Shown: in pieces, positions 32,340 through 45,371 of the stretch
Layout: each line of letters opens with the position of its first letter
Position numbering within the stretch: the stretch's first letter is position 1
Assembly (NCBI GenBank): GCA_010279815.1
Contig: QEOQ01000697.1
Coordinates: 232,813 to 296,812 of the forward strand
DNA: 64,000 nt
From: Brachionus plicatilis
Taxonomy: Eukaryota; Rotifera; Eurotatoria; Ploima; Brachionidae
Direction: 5' to 3'
Notes under the pieces: model-generated
Databases searched by the model: none
Told to the model about the DNA's origin: nothing
The model's input: only the letters and a program-made list of their open reading frames with translations
Translations under genes and position numbers: made by a program

Positions 32340-32858
32340 GTCAAAAACGTGCCAGGTGTAGTAAATAGCCGGGACTCGTTAAAGACCCGGCTCAACGATA
32401 GGACCCGCGAGGAAGGGCTCTCGCAAATATTGGTATGCCACCTCGTGTCGAACAACCGGATGGAGCCGGGACACGCATTTGTGGCGCTCACCCGCCTAGA
32501 AGATAATGAGGCCATGCTCGACTGGACGGGCATGGTCTTTCATGGCTCAAGACTCAAATTCGAAGTCAACCGGGTGTGCGGGGTGAGACGCCGCAAAATG
32601 GAAGCTGAACTAAGACTTCCCCAGCGGAAGGAGGACGACGAGGAGTTCTCCGGGCCCGAGAACCTGCCGGACGACGAGCCCCTGGACGACGAGCGAGGGG
32701 GCCAAAAGCATGCGGCGGAGGAATGTGACCCTCTAGCCCTTCCCCCCCAAGACGCCAGGAATGACGACAAGCGCGGGGGCCAACAGCAAGCGGCGGAGGG
32801 ATGTGACCCTCCTTTTTTAAATAAAAAAATACCAAAAATTGAATATATAAAACTCTAA
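32340..32858 (+). CDS. RRM-like RNA-binding protein fragment, GC-rich
   Basis: The frame (open from 32286 with no ATG before residue 59 at about 32460) encodes QILVCHLVSNN, PGHAFVALTRLEDNEAML and FHGSRLKFEVNR, which fit the RNP2, RNP1 and last-strand blocks of an RRM. The C-terminal part is acidic, with a 26-codon repeat (DDERGGQKHAAEECDP / DDKRGGQQQAAEGCDP). Composition is far more GC-rich than all surroundings. A possible splice acceptor (GTGCCAG) lies at 32350. It could be the last exon of a gene whose 5' part was displaced, an element ORF1, or transferred DNA. AATAAA follows at 32819. Confidence 0.55.
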   Translation, partial: VKNVPGVVNSRDSLKTRLNDRTREEGLSQILVCHLVSNNRMEPGHAFVALTRLEDNEAMLDWTGMVFHGSRLKFEVNRVCGVRRRKMEAELRLPQRKEDDEEFSGPENLPDDEPLDDERGGQKHAAEECDPLALPPQDARNDDKRGGQQQAAEGCDPPFLNKKIPKIEYIKL

Positions 32859-33060
32859 GTTTTGCTTCTTTTTCAAAATGATTGTACACTGTGTTGCAAA
32901 TTAGAGAAAATTATTTTTCATTTTCTTGAAATCTTAATTCTTAATCTTTGATTTATAAAAATATTTTCATAATATATTTTTGTATTCTTTTGAAGAAAAT
33001 CGTCTTTTTTATTTTTTAAAATTTTTTAAAAACTAATCAGAATTATTCTAAGAATTTAGA
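32859..33060. other. Intergenic, AT-rich
   Basis: Nothing supported. Confidence 0.5.
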
Positions 33061-33095
33061 TCCTGAAGAAGGTCACTTTTGGTCGAAACGCGTCG
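33061..33095 (+). ncRNA. Hammerhead-like core motif
   Basis: CTGAAGA (33063-33069) and GAAACGCGTC (33085-33094) bracket GGTCACTTTTGGTC, which can fold as a four-pair stem with two G-U pairs. The core boxes match CUGANGA and GAAA of hammerhead ribozymes, which are known in Penelope-like and related retroelements. Stems I and III are not established. Confidence 0.4.
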
Positions 33096-33427
33096 ATCGT
33101 TTTATATTAGAAAAAGTATAAATTACAAATAGTCGCATTTTGTTCTATAATTAAAAATATCATATTACCAAAAAGGGAATAAGATTAAAGAAATTAATAT
33201 ATACAAAAAAAATATCTTATTTAAAGTAAAATAAAAATTATTATACCGATTTAGAATTAATATCTTTATTAATCAAGAAATTACAATAACATAACTCTTT
33301 TCATACATATTCATTATATATTGCAACCAGTGACAATTTGAGTATAAAAACTATACTAAGATACTAAATTAAGAATCACAAAGGAAATACAATAGAGTCC
33401 AAATTAAGCATATTTTCACACGTTAAC

Positions 33428-33926
33428 AATATTTAAAAAAAAACATTTAACACAAAAAAATTGTGTTTGAAAATAATTCTTAAAGGGAATTTTTTTCAAC
33501 ACAAAAATATTTATAATAAAATAAATTTTTTCTAATTTTAAATTTTATTTAATGATATTTATAAGTGGAAGTTAGGTAAATAAAGTAAATTTCGAAGCTT
33601 AAAGAAAAGAAATTAAAAAAAATTAGTCTCTAGAAAACCATTTTCCCGCATTTTTTGCTCTACCTCTTTTAGGTTTATTGACAAATTGGTCCTTTTTATT
33701 AATCAGTTCTTTTAATGCCAATAAATGTGCACAATATCCTAATTTAGTGAAAAACTTGCAAGAACATTTCTTACTGTTAAGCTCAACCTTATAACAATTC
33801 TTGAATAAATTTTTTTTAAATTTTTCCAACAAGCCATTAATTTTTGTGTTGAGAAGAAATCATTTTGTTCTGAGCGTTTTGAAATTGTGTTGAATGGTTA
33901 TTTTTTGTGTTGAAAAAGGAGACCGT
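33428..33926 (-). mobile_element. SWIM mini-element with AACACAAAA subterminal repeats
   Basis: AACACAAAA words at 33450 and 33499 on the left are inverted as TTTTTGTGTTGA on the right (33842, 33910). Between them is a minus-strand SWIM fragment (33832-33623). Ends are approximate. Confidence 0.5.
33623..33832 (-). pseudogene. SWIM zinc-finger transposase C-terminal fragment
   Basis: The 69 residues contain KKCSCKFFTKLGYCAHLLAL, the SWIM pattern CxCxnCxH, and a basic tail, FVNKPKRGRAKNAG. The catalytic domain is absent. The start shown is simply the first ATG-like codon in the open frame. It closely resembles the fragment at 46825-46960 (CGHLLALESL ... FVNKPKKGGKK), so both come from one Mutator-like transposase group. 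Confidence 0.7.
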
Positions 33927-34116
33927 TTTCAAATTATCACTACTTTGGAGCTCCTAATCCATAGAACAAAAATAGGATAAAGTAAAGTAATCTTTGAGAT
34001 TTTTCTTTTTCAGTATCAGTAATCTTTGAGATTTTTCTTTTTCTTTATGAGATTTTTCTTTCTTTATCTTTCTTTTCTTTATAGTTAAATCTTTAAACAA
34101 GAAAATAGAATATTTA

Positions 34117-34663
34117 TGGTAAATTGAAGTTTGAGATCAAGATCAAAAGATCAAAATATAAATTGTAATATTTTTTCTAATAATAGAGTATAAAAAAATT
34201 TTTTCCAAAAAAATTACTTGACATGTCATGTCAAGTTTATTTTCTTATTTGAAATTTTAAAATGTCCCTTTTTTTTAACTTTAATAGATTCAAATATCTT
34301 AATTGATTTAAATGAAAACTTATTTTTCAAGACAAAAAAATTTAATTTTTTATAATTTATAATTTATATAACTGGTAGAATGAAATTAATTTTGTTTGAA
34401 TGAATGGATATAAAAGTTATAAATTGAAATTTGTGAATTAACTTAATTTGAATAATTTAAATTATTGATAGTTTTTGTTAAATAAATTAGAGATCGATCA
34501 TTTTGATGTTAATTTGATAATGAACCATTTTTAGACATAACATGTCTAGTAGTGTTTAGTATTTATTTTTTCAAAATTATCAAAATCATTAGATTAATTA
34601 AGTTTTAAATTTTTAAATGATCGTTTTGATCTTAAAATTTGATCTGAAACCTCAATTTGCCAT
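34117..34663. mobile_element. MITE family A, copy 1
   Basis: It starts TGGTAAATTGAAGTTTGAGA and ends with the inverse, TCTGAAACCTCAATTTGCCA. It matches 52773-53310 along its length in the same orientation, including an internal palindrome-like TTGACATGTCATGTCAAG (34220). It is non-coding. Confidence 0.75.
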
Positions 34664-36833
34664 ATTTATAATAATAAAACTTAAAATTTAAAAAACATTC
34701 AATAAATTTAAAAATAAAAACTAAATAAATAATAAAACTCGCTCTGCGTGATTAACTCAAGTTATTCATTCTATAGTTTTAAATTACTACCAATACTAAA
34801 TGCATATTATAAAATTAAATTCGAATTCTTATCATATAAATTATTCTTTATTCAATGGTTCTTCATTAATTTTGATTCTTTTCCCGTCTATTTTTTCAAT
34901 TAAAAAATGTTTTAAACGATGTTTTGAAATTTTTCATATTTTTTTGTTGTTTAATAACTTCTGATATTTTCTCTCTAAGGTTCTTTTAACTCGACATTAT
35001 TAACATTTATAACTTTAGGTCTATTTCTGCTTGTCACTTCTATGTTTTGTTTTGAAATATCTTTAGTTTTTTAATAGACAAAATAATAAAATTATAAAAT
35101 TCATCTTCCCAATGAATTGTAATATAATAAAAGACATTTATTTATTGTATAACTCCATACATAGACAATGAGAAAAGAACCCATTGGATATTACAGGTTC
35201 TTTAAAAAAAAAATCTTTTTGGTTCCTTTTAGGTTCTTTATGGTACTTTATGGTTATTTACTTTGACCTTTGTTGCGGCCTCTGTGGTACCCAAATAAAT
35301 AAATAAAACTAAAGCTAAAATATCTAAAAATTTATTAATTCTAAAATTGCAGCAAAAAATTATAGATTAGAAAAAAAAACAAAAAATCATGTTTCTTAAC
35401 TATGAACTAAAGAACAAATGTCCAAAAAAAATAAAAATTTATGATTCTTCTCAATAACATACCTATGTTATTTTTTTTGATAGAATTTTGAACGTTCTTA
35501 AACAATAAATTATTTTGATAATTCGTGTCTATGATAATCAAACATGATGGAATTTATTTAAATTAAAAGCTTCTAAAATAAATGTCAAGCTAATTTGTTT
35601 ATTTGGACCAGAAAATTCAAATTTAATTTCCTTGTTTGTGCGACAAAATTTCATGCTCGACTATTTAGATCGTGGATAGAGATAGCCAAGACCTTTTTTT
35701 GCTCAACAAAAATTTTTCTAATTAAATTAGTCTTTGAATTGGATCGACTTGGCCGGACTTGTTGAAGTCCAAGTTGTCGAAATTATTTCTCTAATAGCAC
35801 TTGAAGCTAATATTTTTAATTAACTAAGTTTCAAGTAGCTTTTTTTTTCTCGATCAAAAAAAATATTGAAAATTTATTAAAAGTTAATGTTAGATTAACA
35901 AGTTTAGGAGCTCAATTTTTTTTATTAAAATCGATTTTTAGCTCTGAATTTAGAACAGACTCAACTGTTCCTGTGTTCAATACAAATATATATACAAATA
36001 CTTGCTGTTTGTTTGATTTTATGGAATCAAATAAATAATTCTTCATACCGGATTTTAATCTCTAAATTTTTCAATTCTCATACAGCCTGTGAACTCAACT
36101 GGCTTTGTTTTCCAGACCGAAAATTTCATTTCCGATTCATTCGAGTTAAAAATACTTGAGGTTACACTCTTTGAGCAAGCGTGCTTCCTCAATAGACCAA
36201 AAGATTGTTAGGCTGCTTTTTAAGTTTTTTTCTTTAGGATTTTTTTTATTAAATTATTTTATAAAAAGCCTTAAATTTTTTCAATATCTTTTTTTCGTTA
36301 TTTTGTCAAATTAACAGTGTCGAGCATAACGATGACACTTAAAAAACTACGAAAAATTGATTATTTAAATTTTTTTCAATTATTAAATTAAGGATTAAGT
36401 GAATAAAATTGTTAATTTTAAAATTAGTCTAACAATATTTAAGTGTTTTTAATGAAATTAATTTTTATTGATTTTGTTTGATACAAAATCAAAATAGATA
36501 TTCTTGTATTCCTTGTATCTTCTTGTTTTATCAAGATGGTGCTGAAGATTTATTAAAACGTTTATCAAAGGATGGTTCATTTTTGCAAGAAATATATTTA
36601 TTAGAATGTATATTTTTTTTCTTTCAACTTTCGTTTCCCATGGAGCATACGCAGCTAGTTTTCATCATCTCCGAAGTAATGTGACTGCAAGGATTTGTAT
36701 GCTGACATTCTAAGAATGGTTCAGTTCTTTTTTTTAAGTAAAAAAATCTTTATTATTAAGAGATCTAATGGACATTTAGATTGTTTGCCTCCCGAATTTC
36801 ATTAAATTTTAATTAGCTTTAAATTTTATTTAA
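34664..36833. other. Intergenic, AT-rich
   Basis: No gene supported. The 68-codon frame at 36478 has no recognisable features. Confidence 0.5.
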
Positions 36834-36992
36834 AACTAGAAGCACCAAACGAATCATTTGACTCCTTTAAAATTCATCTTGATCTGTGGGTCTAGTGAAT
36901 CTTATCTTTTTCATTAAAAAAATGTAGCTAATTAATTTTTTTAATTATTTTGGATCAAAAATATACGAAAAAGTGCTTGGTGCTTCTAGTGT
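36834..36992. mobile_element. Small piggyBac-like MITE
   Basis: TTAA at 36830-36833, then ACTAGAAGCACCAAACGA; the right end is TTGGTGCTTCTAGTGTT, its inverse. Next to the left end is GAATCATTTGACTC. The right TTAA has become TTGTAA. It shares its end with 20291. Confidence 0.65.
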
Positions 36993-37256
36993 TGTAAAAT
37001 AACTATGTTACTTTTCTTTTCTAAATTTAAAAATGTCTTTTGAATATATTTTTAAAAATTTTCTGATTTTAGTTATTGCACTCTGAATTAATAAAGGATT
37101 TTTTTTATCTAGAAAAAGAAAACCACTTTATTAAATCGGTTTTTGCATATTGTTTATTTATCATAAAATTACTTCAATTTCTTAACTTCTTTGCCACATT
37201 TTTATCATGATTTAAAAAATTAATTCAATTTTATGGAACGAAATCTTGAATAATTA

Positions 37257-38267
37257 GTAGTAGTAGTAGTAGTAGTATTGAAAGCTGTGACACAGGCGAA
37301 CCTGTGTGAACGTAGTTTATAAGGCTACATTATATCAGCTAAATCCTTATCTGCTATGCCAATTACTAAACCTGATATACCGATCTCCTAAGACTTCCCG
37401 ACGCCATGTGTGCATCAAGTCTCGACTTGAAACCGTTTACTGTAACCGCATTTACTACATAGGATGGAAGTAAATTCCAGGTGGTTGCAGTCCTGTTAGG
37501 CAAGAATTTCCCTCTTATATTGCAATTCCCACAGATCTCCTTAGCAATTTGGTGTGTATGTGATCTACCTACATTCCCCCTTCCTATAGTCATCCCCAGG
37601 TCCACCTCCTCTAACCCCCTGGATACTTTATATAATTGTATTAAGTCACCCCTTTTTCTCCTTAATTCCAGGTCAGTGTACCCCAACCTCTTTAACCTTT
37701 CCCCATATTCCAGTCCTTTTAGCTCCACCACCATTCCTGTAGCTCTCCTCTGAACTCCCTCTATCTTCCTTATCTCCCTTTTATTCAACGTGTTCCACAC
37801 CGATGATGCAAACTCTAAATGTGGCCTCACAAAAGTAGGATATAACCTCTTAAAAAGATTTATGTTAAAATATCTTAACGTCTTTCTAATTCTACCTAAC
37901 ACCCAACTCGCCTTATTAACCGCTGCCTCCACCTGTGCCGAACACTTTCCATCGGCCGTGACCATAATTCCCAAATCCTTCTCCACTTCCGTTGTTTCCA
38001 GTTCAAATCTATCACCATCCCACTCAATCCAATACTTGTCCCTAGGATTATTTTTTCCAAAGTGCATGATTTTACATTTTGGGCCGTTCAAACTCATTGA
38101 CCAAGTCTTACACCATTCCACAGTATTATTAATGTCCAACTGAAGTCCGTTATTTAAGCCTAATTTATTTACTGCTATCACCTTATTGTCATCCGCATAC
38201 ATCTCACATTCATTTTCTAAACATTCTGGCAAATCGTTAATGTATACTACAAATAAAAACGGACCCA
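37257..38267 (-). mobile_element. 5'-truncated LINE with target duplication
   Basis: AATAATTA at 37249-37256 and again at 38268-38275 flank the copy. Its 3' end on minus is a (TAC)n microsatellite (37257-37276), as in CR1/Jockey-like LINEs. The coding part is open from the truncation point onward, which suggests a recent insertion. Confidence 0.8.
37366..38267 (-). CDS. Reverse transcriptase C-terminal half of a LINE
   Basis: About 300 open codons. The sequence starts inside the RT palm with MGPFLFVVYINDLPE, followed by MYADDNKVI (the YADD catalytic box), WSMSLNGPKCKIMHFGK and KDLGIMVTADGKCS, then the post-RT region with LYPTFVRPHLEFASSVWNT. The end carries a short Cys/His region (THQIAKEICGNC) and WNLLPSYVVNAVTVNGFKSR, the usual closing block. 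The N-terminal endonuclease and first RT blocks were never copied in (5' truncation). It is the best-preserved LINE frame in the window. Confidence 0.9.
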
Positions 38268-38275
38268 ATAATTAA

Positions 38276-41200
38276 AGATGTTTTTGTTTTAACTAAGAAC
38301 AGGCATAGATTCACAAAATCGAAAATGTCCCTAAGTTTATTGAAGTGATTTTTGACAATTAAATTTTATTAACAAAATACGAATTTTATTATTTTCAAAT
38401 TTTTACCCATAAAAATTGATTTATATTAATAATGTAAAAAAATATATTTATTATCTGATTTAAAACTTTTGAAGTCTTAATTTTTCTATGATTATTTTGC
38501 CTTTTGAAGGATTCGTATTTTGTTTAATTTAAATTAAGCAAACAATTTAGTTCTAATCAATTCGATTAATTTTTTTTAATTTAAATATTTACATTTCATT
38601 TTAGAGTGATTGAAAGAATTTCATGTTTTTTTTTGATTTTTAATCTTTCAATAAAAAAACAGTTAAAATCCAATCTTTAAAATGTTAACCATTATGTCCT
38701 CGGCTTTTTATTAAATTTCTTTCTTTAATAATTCTAGATTTTAAAAACTCCCGAAAAACTTCTTAAACATTGTTTTGGTTAGTAAAATGTCAGACTCTCA
38801 TCTTGACATTAATTTTAAGAATTTTAATTTTCCAAAAATATCAATAATTCTTTTTTAAGTCTGGAAAATAAAATAATAAGAAAGCTGAAATAAAATTCAA
38901 TTAATTTTTTAATAAGCTTGAGGAAATTAATCAAAGTTTTTAGGAAAAAAAAATTTTTTTTATAAATTTTTTTTTCCCAAAAGAAGCATACATCATTTTT
39001 TTTTTCAATACAAAGATATGCTGTAATCTGATTCTTAATGTTTCGGCTTACGTCACAGCGCTCAATTTTTGTATTTAATACCTCATTTTGAACTTAATCT
39101 AGGATGAATTTTTAAATCAACATTTTGGTTAAAATAGAAGACTAAAATCGATTCCAAATGGTCTTGTTGTATTTTTAATTTTATTTAAGTTTAATGAAAA
39201 TAAATGTTTAAAAAATATGAATTAGATTGATAATTAGCGCATAAGTCTAAGGGATGAGTATAATGTAAAAAAAAGAAAATCGAGAAATTTTTTTAAAAAA
39301 ATTTTAAAATGAGATGAAAATTGATTAATTCATTAATTGAATCAGTCAAAAAAATAAGCGATTTCTAAGCGATTTTGGTGATTAAAAAACAGTTATTTGT
39401 TTTTTTTATTATTATTATTATTTATTTAAATTTAAATATTATTATATTATTGATTTTGGTATAAATATTTATTAAATAAAAATTTAGAAAATTTTCTAAC
39501 TTAATGAAGCTTGAAGATTTTTCGATATCTCATAGAATTTAATTTAAGAAAGTATATTTAAAGTGCGTCAGGAAAATGAAATTCTCAAAAATTTTAATAT
39601 CTGAATTATTATATTTTCAAAGTGACCCCTTTTGGGATAATTGATTCGAAGTGGTACCAAGTAAGTTTTAGCATTGATAAGAAATGAAAAAGCAAAAAAA
39701 ATTTAATCAAAATCAACAATATTTTTTTTTTAGTTTTGTATTTTTTTTCGTTTATTATAATATTTAAAATTTTCAAAAATTCTATCTAAACTTTACTTTT
39801 ATAGGAATTTTAAATTTTTCCTTTTTTTTTAAATTCAAGATTTATCAAGAGGTTTTTTGATTTGTAATATCATCAATCATGTTCTATATTTCATTTATTC
39901 AAATCTTTTTTTAAAAGTATCAATAAAAAATTTTAAAATTCAAATTCAAAATGTTTTTGATTTCAAATTTATTTGAAAAAATTTAACAACAGCTCATTCA
40001 AGTAAAATAATTTAAATTTCTTCTCAAAACCTATAAAATTTAAATTTACGTTATTCGAAATTTTCAACATGTACTTTTTTTCATAGCCCCAAAACAATTT
40101 CTTAATCTTTAATCAAAATATTCAAAAATTTTTCATCAAATTTCGAATTTGACATTGGGTCAATTAATTTCTTGTTGTTGTTTAAATTATTTTTAAATTT
40201 TTTGACTTTTTTTGATAAGTTTTTCTTTTAAATTTAGAGATATGAAGGAAATCATGCTAAACTAAAATTTAAAATTAAAATATAGAAATAAAATAAAACT
40301 TTTTATTAAATACTGAATATTAAAAATTAATAAAAAAACGATCTCCATTTGTTTTAAATTTTATTGATAGTAATCTTTAGCATGTTGATGCGTTTGATTT
40401 TCTAAATCGGCCAGATCAAAATAGAATCCTAAAGATGATCATAAAACTAAAATGTGAACACATTCAGATGCAGTTTAGGAAACACTTGAAAATGCGGAAA
40501 TTGTGATCTTCACACTTAAACTCGTATAATCACTATTTAATTTAGAATTACCTTTTATTTATTCTGAGCGAGGCAACATCCGTTGTTTATCTTGTCAAAT
40601 ATTTGAGTTTTTCGAGGATGTTTTTGCGAATAGATCCTGCTGAGGCGAGCATTGGCCGGCTTAAATGCTCCAATTCATTTAAAATAAACAATTGTATTCA
40701 CTAATGAGAAACTTAATTCTAAGATATATCTAATTAGATTCGTATTCAAGCAGAATCTAGTTCGCCTTGTTATCAAGACATTTATTGAAAAACAAATTTT
40801 TTTAATTAAGGCTTATAACCATGGGGAGAATATGATGAAAAGCGTCTCGATAAGCATAGTCTATGCATTTTTGTTCTATTACTTCCAGGAGTAAGAACGG
40901 TTCACACTTTGGTCCAGAAATCATTTTTTTGCTTTATTTTTAAAGAATTAATTAAAAAAATTAAAACTTAAACTTTTTGAGACAAAGGTGCTTTGGAAAA
41001 ATTAAAATTAACAAAAAGTTTTCTTACTATTTTATTAAATTTAGAATTTATTTTTTAAAAAAGCTTGAAAGTTTAAAAAAAATTGTTGACACTGATGTGT
41101 TGCACAAGTTTTTTAAGTTGAATAATTGCTTTTTAAACAAAATATTGCGTTTTTTTTTGTTCAAATATTTATTCAAACTTAAAAAAAGACTTCTTATTTA

Positions 41201-43532
41201 TTTTCAAATAATAAGATTATTTTCGCTTTTTTTATAGTAAAATTTAAAATAGAAATAACAAATTTAAAAAGTTAAAATAATAAATTTTTTCAAGTTTCGT
41301 CTCTAGCCTTTATCTAAAAAAACTTGAACAATATTTAAGATTTCTCAAGGAAGTAATGCTAAAGCTTTAAGCGTTAAATCCAAATAGATAAATATCCAAA
41401 GCGAAGTAGTGGCAGCTACAGTGGTTTTTAGTTGGACAATAAAATGCAAAGATTAAGTTCAAATATGAGTATTTTATTTTTGAGTCTGAATTTAGAATGG
41501 ATAAGTTGGCGGTTTAAAAAATGTCAGCATGCTTCACAAGAAGCAAATTAAGATCATAGTTGATTTAAGAAAAAACATTTTTTTATATTTTCCTTTTAAG
41601 ATGTTAATCCGTAATTTATTTAAAAATTGTATTTAATTTTAGAGAGATTAGTAAGTTTAATCATTGGTACGAAATGCATTGGTACATGACCAATTTTTTT
41701 AATTAATAATTCTGTTAAATCTAAGTAGAAAAGTTTGGCAGCCTTTGGATTAATATCAAATTTTTTTTTCGTAAATTTTTATTTATTTAAAATTTTTGAA
41801 TTTAAAAGTTACCATTTTTTGTTTTACTCAAATAAATTTACTAAACCAATTATTCTTTTGGTCAAAAATCAAGCAAGTAAACTTGAAAATCGGCTTAAAT
41901 AAAATAGTTTTTTAGGTTTCATAATTTTTTAGCCTACATCCAAGACAATCACAACAAAAATAACTTTTATCTACATTTTTCTTTGAAAAAATTCATTTAG
42001 CTTTAATTGATCACCGAATTTCTTTATGTTTCATTCCACATTGTTCAAATGCACTCTTTTATTAGCTTTTGTGTCTCTTACTAAGTCTAATATTTATCAA
42101 ACAGCCGACAGCTTAATTACTTCTAAACTATTTGTTTTTTAAACAACAATTTTATTCAAACTAAAATTTTCTAAGTGAGTCAAGAATAATTCAAATTAGT
42201 TAAAATAAAAATGTTATTATTTTTTTTAATTCTCAAAGTAATCAATTCATTAATACTTAATCAATAATTAATTAATTAAAATTATTAAATTTTTTAAGAA
42301 AGTTTTACCTAACTTTTTTAGGAATTAGGATTAGAAAAACTTGAATTGAATGGCAAATATTTAGTATTCTATTTTAATAGAGTTTTCATAAATAATTTAA
42401 ATTGGTAGTAATTACAATTCATCATTTAAGCTAAATTTTTTACTTTTTTATTATTCCTATTTTTTTCTTTTTTTTACTTTTTTTTATTACTATTTTTTTT
42501 CTTTTTATTTATCATCAAAACTACTCAACACGGGACTGAAAGGGAGGTTAATTACCAGTCCAAACTACCCGGGATCCTCCGGTAACTATTATTTTATTAA
42601 AAAAATATTAAGCTAAATAAAAATTGTACTAAGAAAAAAGAATATAGATACACCATGCCAAGCTTACTTGTAGGCTAAGTAAAAAGTCAGGTTGTCCAGC
42701 TATGAAGATATAAACAAATTAACTTGGAATTTTAAAATCTTTTTATTTGATGTAAAAATTATTTAAAATAAATTTTCATTATCTAATTATTTTTAACATT
42801 CTTAAGTATTTAAAAAAAAACTGCAGAGTGATAGTGTCATCCACTTACATTTTTTTAAACTTTCATCATGTAATGAATGAATGGATGGTCTTTGACTGTG
42901 TATGATAAATCAATTTCTAGCCACCAAACTTCAAAGTATGGAATTTTTTTTATAGTTCTTTTCATCACTTCCATTAAGGTAATAATTTTAAAAAATTATT
43001 TGTACCCAAAATTTATTTGTTTTTATTCAAAAAATCAAAGTTTATTAATACTAAAAAATTTTTAAAATAATATTAAATTATAAATACTTGTTATACTTCC
43101 TGTACTCTATGATAATTAAAATAAAGATTTTAATTAATTAATAGTTTAAATATTGATTTTAATTTTTACTAATATTTATCTAATCTACAACGTAGTCGAA
43201 TCAAGGCTTTTTACCATAAAGTACAAAAAGGAGCAGGTTCAAAATAAAGTAGAAAAAATAAAAAAGGAAAATAGTTTTTAAATTTTTAAATTTCATTTTC
43301 TATCCATGAATATTTTCCGCAGAACTTTTGGTGGCAGTTGAAATTAAAATAAATTTTGACACTTTATCATCGATTCTCAAAAATTTTTAAATTATTTCAT
43401 AAATTTAATCTTTTTTTTTTAAAATTAATTATTATCTTGTTATTAATATGAACTAAGAACATTTGGCTGAAAGTAAATTCTAAGCTAAACTGTCAGGTTG
43501 TAACCCAAACTAAATTTGAAATATTTTTATTT
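38276..43532. other. Long gene-poor stretch
   Basis: I find no supported gene in these 5 kb. A GC-richer string near 42530-42590 (GGAGGTTAATTACCAG, CCCGGGATCCTCCGG) is like a LINE 3' tail, but I could not confirm it. Confidence 0.5.
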
Positions 43533-43600
43533 TATTTATTTTGAAAATAATTAACCTCCTTCAGGAGTAGTAAAAATAAATAATAATGAAGAATAAAAAA
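43533..43600 (-). repeat. LINE 3'-end-like fragment
   Basis: GAAAATAATTAACCTCCTTCAGGA resembles 63666-63690, where the same string begins an insertion with TTTA tail and target duplication. Confidence 0.35.
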
Positions 43601-45371
43601 AAATGTTCATAAAATTTTTAAAAAAAATATAAAAAAGTTTATATATATTTAATTTTGAGTTATTTTCTATTCACTTATTCCTTCATTAAAGCTATCCACT
43701 GTAAAATAAAATTTTAACTTTGGCTTCGAATTGTTTTTTTTTTGGCAATTCTCTTATTTTAGATTCACTATGATCTTTTATTAGTAGCAAAAAAAAAAAA
43801 ACAATTAAGCTTGACCGTATTGTTTCGGCTTTTTATTTGAACCAAAAAAGTCATCTATTAGTAGCGTTTTAAGCTTGAGGGTTTTGTCAAGAAAACAACA
43901 AAAAACTGATTCAGAGAATCTAGTTGTTCTAGTAGTGCTGAACACAACACTTAACCGAATTACCTAGATTCGTTTAATTAATTGATTAAAAAAATTCAAT
44001 TCAAAAATTCATTTTGTTTTCGATAAAGTCTAAAAAAATTATCTTTTAACATAATATTTTGAGAGTGGGCAATTCTCAGAGTGTTCTAATGAGTTTATTT
44101 ATGTGGCGATTTTATGGTTTTAAATGCTAATGATACTTGGAAATTCTCAAGAGTATGTTTTAAATGTTAAAACTTGATATTCAAGTGCTATTTACAACTG
44201 TTGTTAAGTGTTTTCTCAGATCGCATCTTTAAGAAGTCAGATGCTGGCAGGAACAAATTTTTACTAATCATTTTACGGCCGAAGATTTTCAAGATTACTA
44301 TCAAAACATTAATCATACCTGTTACTCTTTGTAGAAAGGTATTCTTAATATTTTTGTTAAAGATTTTATGTTCAATAAAAAAGAGTTGATTTTTTTTTCC
44401 TACCGCAATTCTTCTTTTTTTAGCTTATTTTTCTACTTTAATTTTATCTTCTTAAAAAATAAATTTTAAACTTTATCAAATTTTCTTAATCTGTATTAAA
44501 CATTCAATTTTTTTTCAGTTCTGAGCAGCCTGGGAACCTGCCCTAAAATTATATTTAAAAAAAAAATTAAAATTATATTTTTATTAATAATGAGGGTATT
44601 AAAATTAATTGCTTCTCTTTGCACATTTTAAAATCGGTTTCCTTCTTTTTTTTTTGCTAATCCATAGCTAAATATTTTTGTTAAAAATTTACAAATGACT
44701 TTTCGGTTTTTTCGGCTAAAGGGTTTAGCACTAGAATCAAAATAAACACTTTCAGGTAAATTTTTTTTAGCATAAAAACAAAAGTGAACTAGTTTAATAA
44801 TTAATTTCTAATGAACAAAAACCATATTTGTAAAGTAAGCTTTTAAATTTTCATTTTTTATTTACAATCAAAAATTGAATAAGCAAATATTAATGAAAAA
44901 AAAAAACTAAAAAAAATTAATTAAAAAAACATTTTTTAGCAAAAAATGCCAGGGTTTGTATGATTACAAAAATAGTTGATCCGAAATTTGTAATTGCCTG
45001 GAAACAAAAGCTTTGTTTATTTGTAAAACAATTAACAAGCTTGTAAAATTAGCCAATCTTGAGTTTTATTCGGCCCATCTGGGTCCCATTGAATCGCTTC
45101 TCAAAATAATGAGGAAATTTCAAAAGTCCATTATGTGAGCCCATACAAGTCTAATTGATATTTATATGGACTTTATTTTATTGTTATTTGGAGTTTGAGA
45201 GTCATTTTTCTGGTATCATTACAATTTATTTCAAGTGTTATATAATTTGAAAGAGCTCTCACTTGTAAAAAACAACTCTTAAAACAAGTAAACAGAATAC
45301 TATGGAAATAGTCGCAGTGTAAAACCGGTAATCTTAATAATTTTATCCATTCTTATTTTGTCAAAATTACA
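43601..45371. other. Intergenic, AT-rich
   Basis: No gene supported. Confidence 0.5.

Noticed and set aside
32540..32889. Minus-strand frames in the GC-rich island
   Set aside because: Long antisense frames are expected in GC-rich coding DNA; only the plus frame shows RRM blocks and a clean in-phase repeat.
35700..35790. Imperfect palindrome with CTTGGCCGGACTTG
   Set aside because: It resembles AAGTC-rich MITE interiors but has no termini or duplication, so I did not call an element.
37257..37276. (TAG)n as an independent microsatellite
   Set aside because: It sits exactly at the LINE 3' end next to the target duplication, so it is the element's own tail.
40977..41237. 86-codon frame rich in Lys, Phe, Leu and Ile
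   Set aside because: Composition is what AT-rich noise gives; no motif, no composition change, no neighbours.
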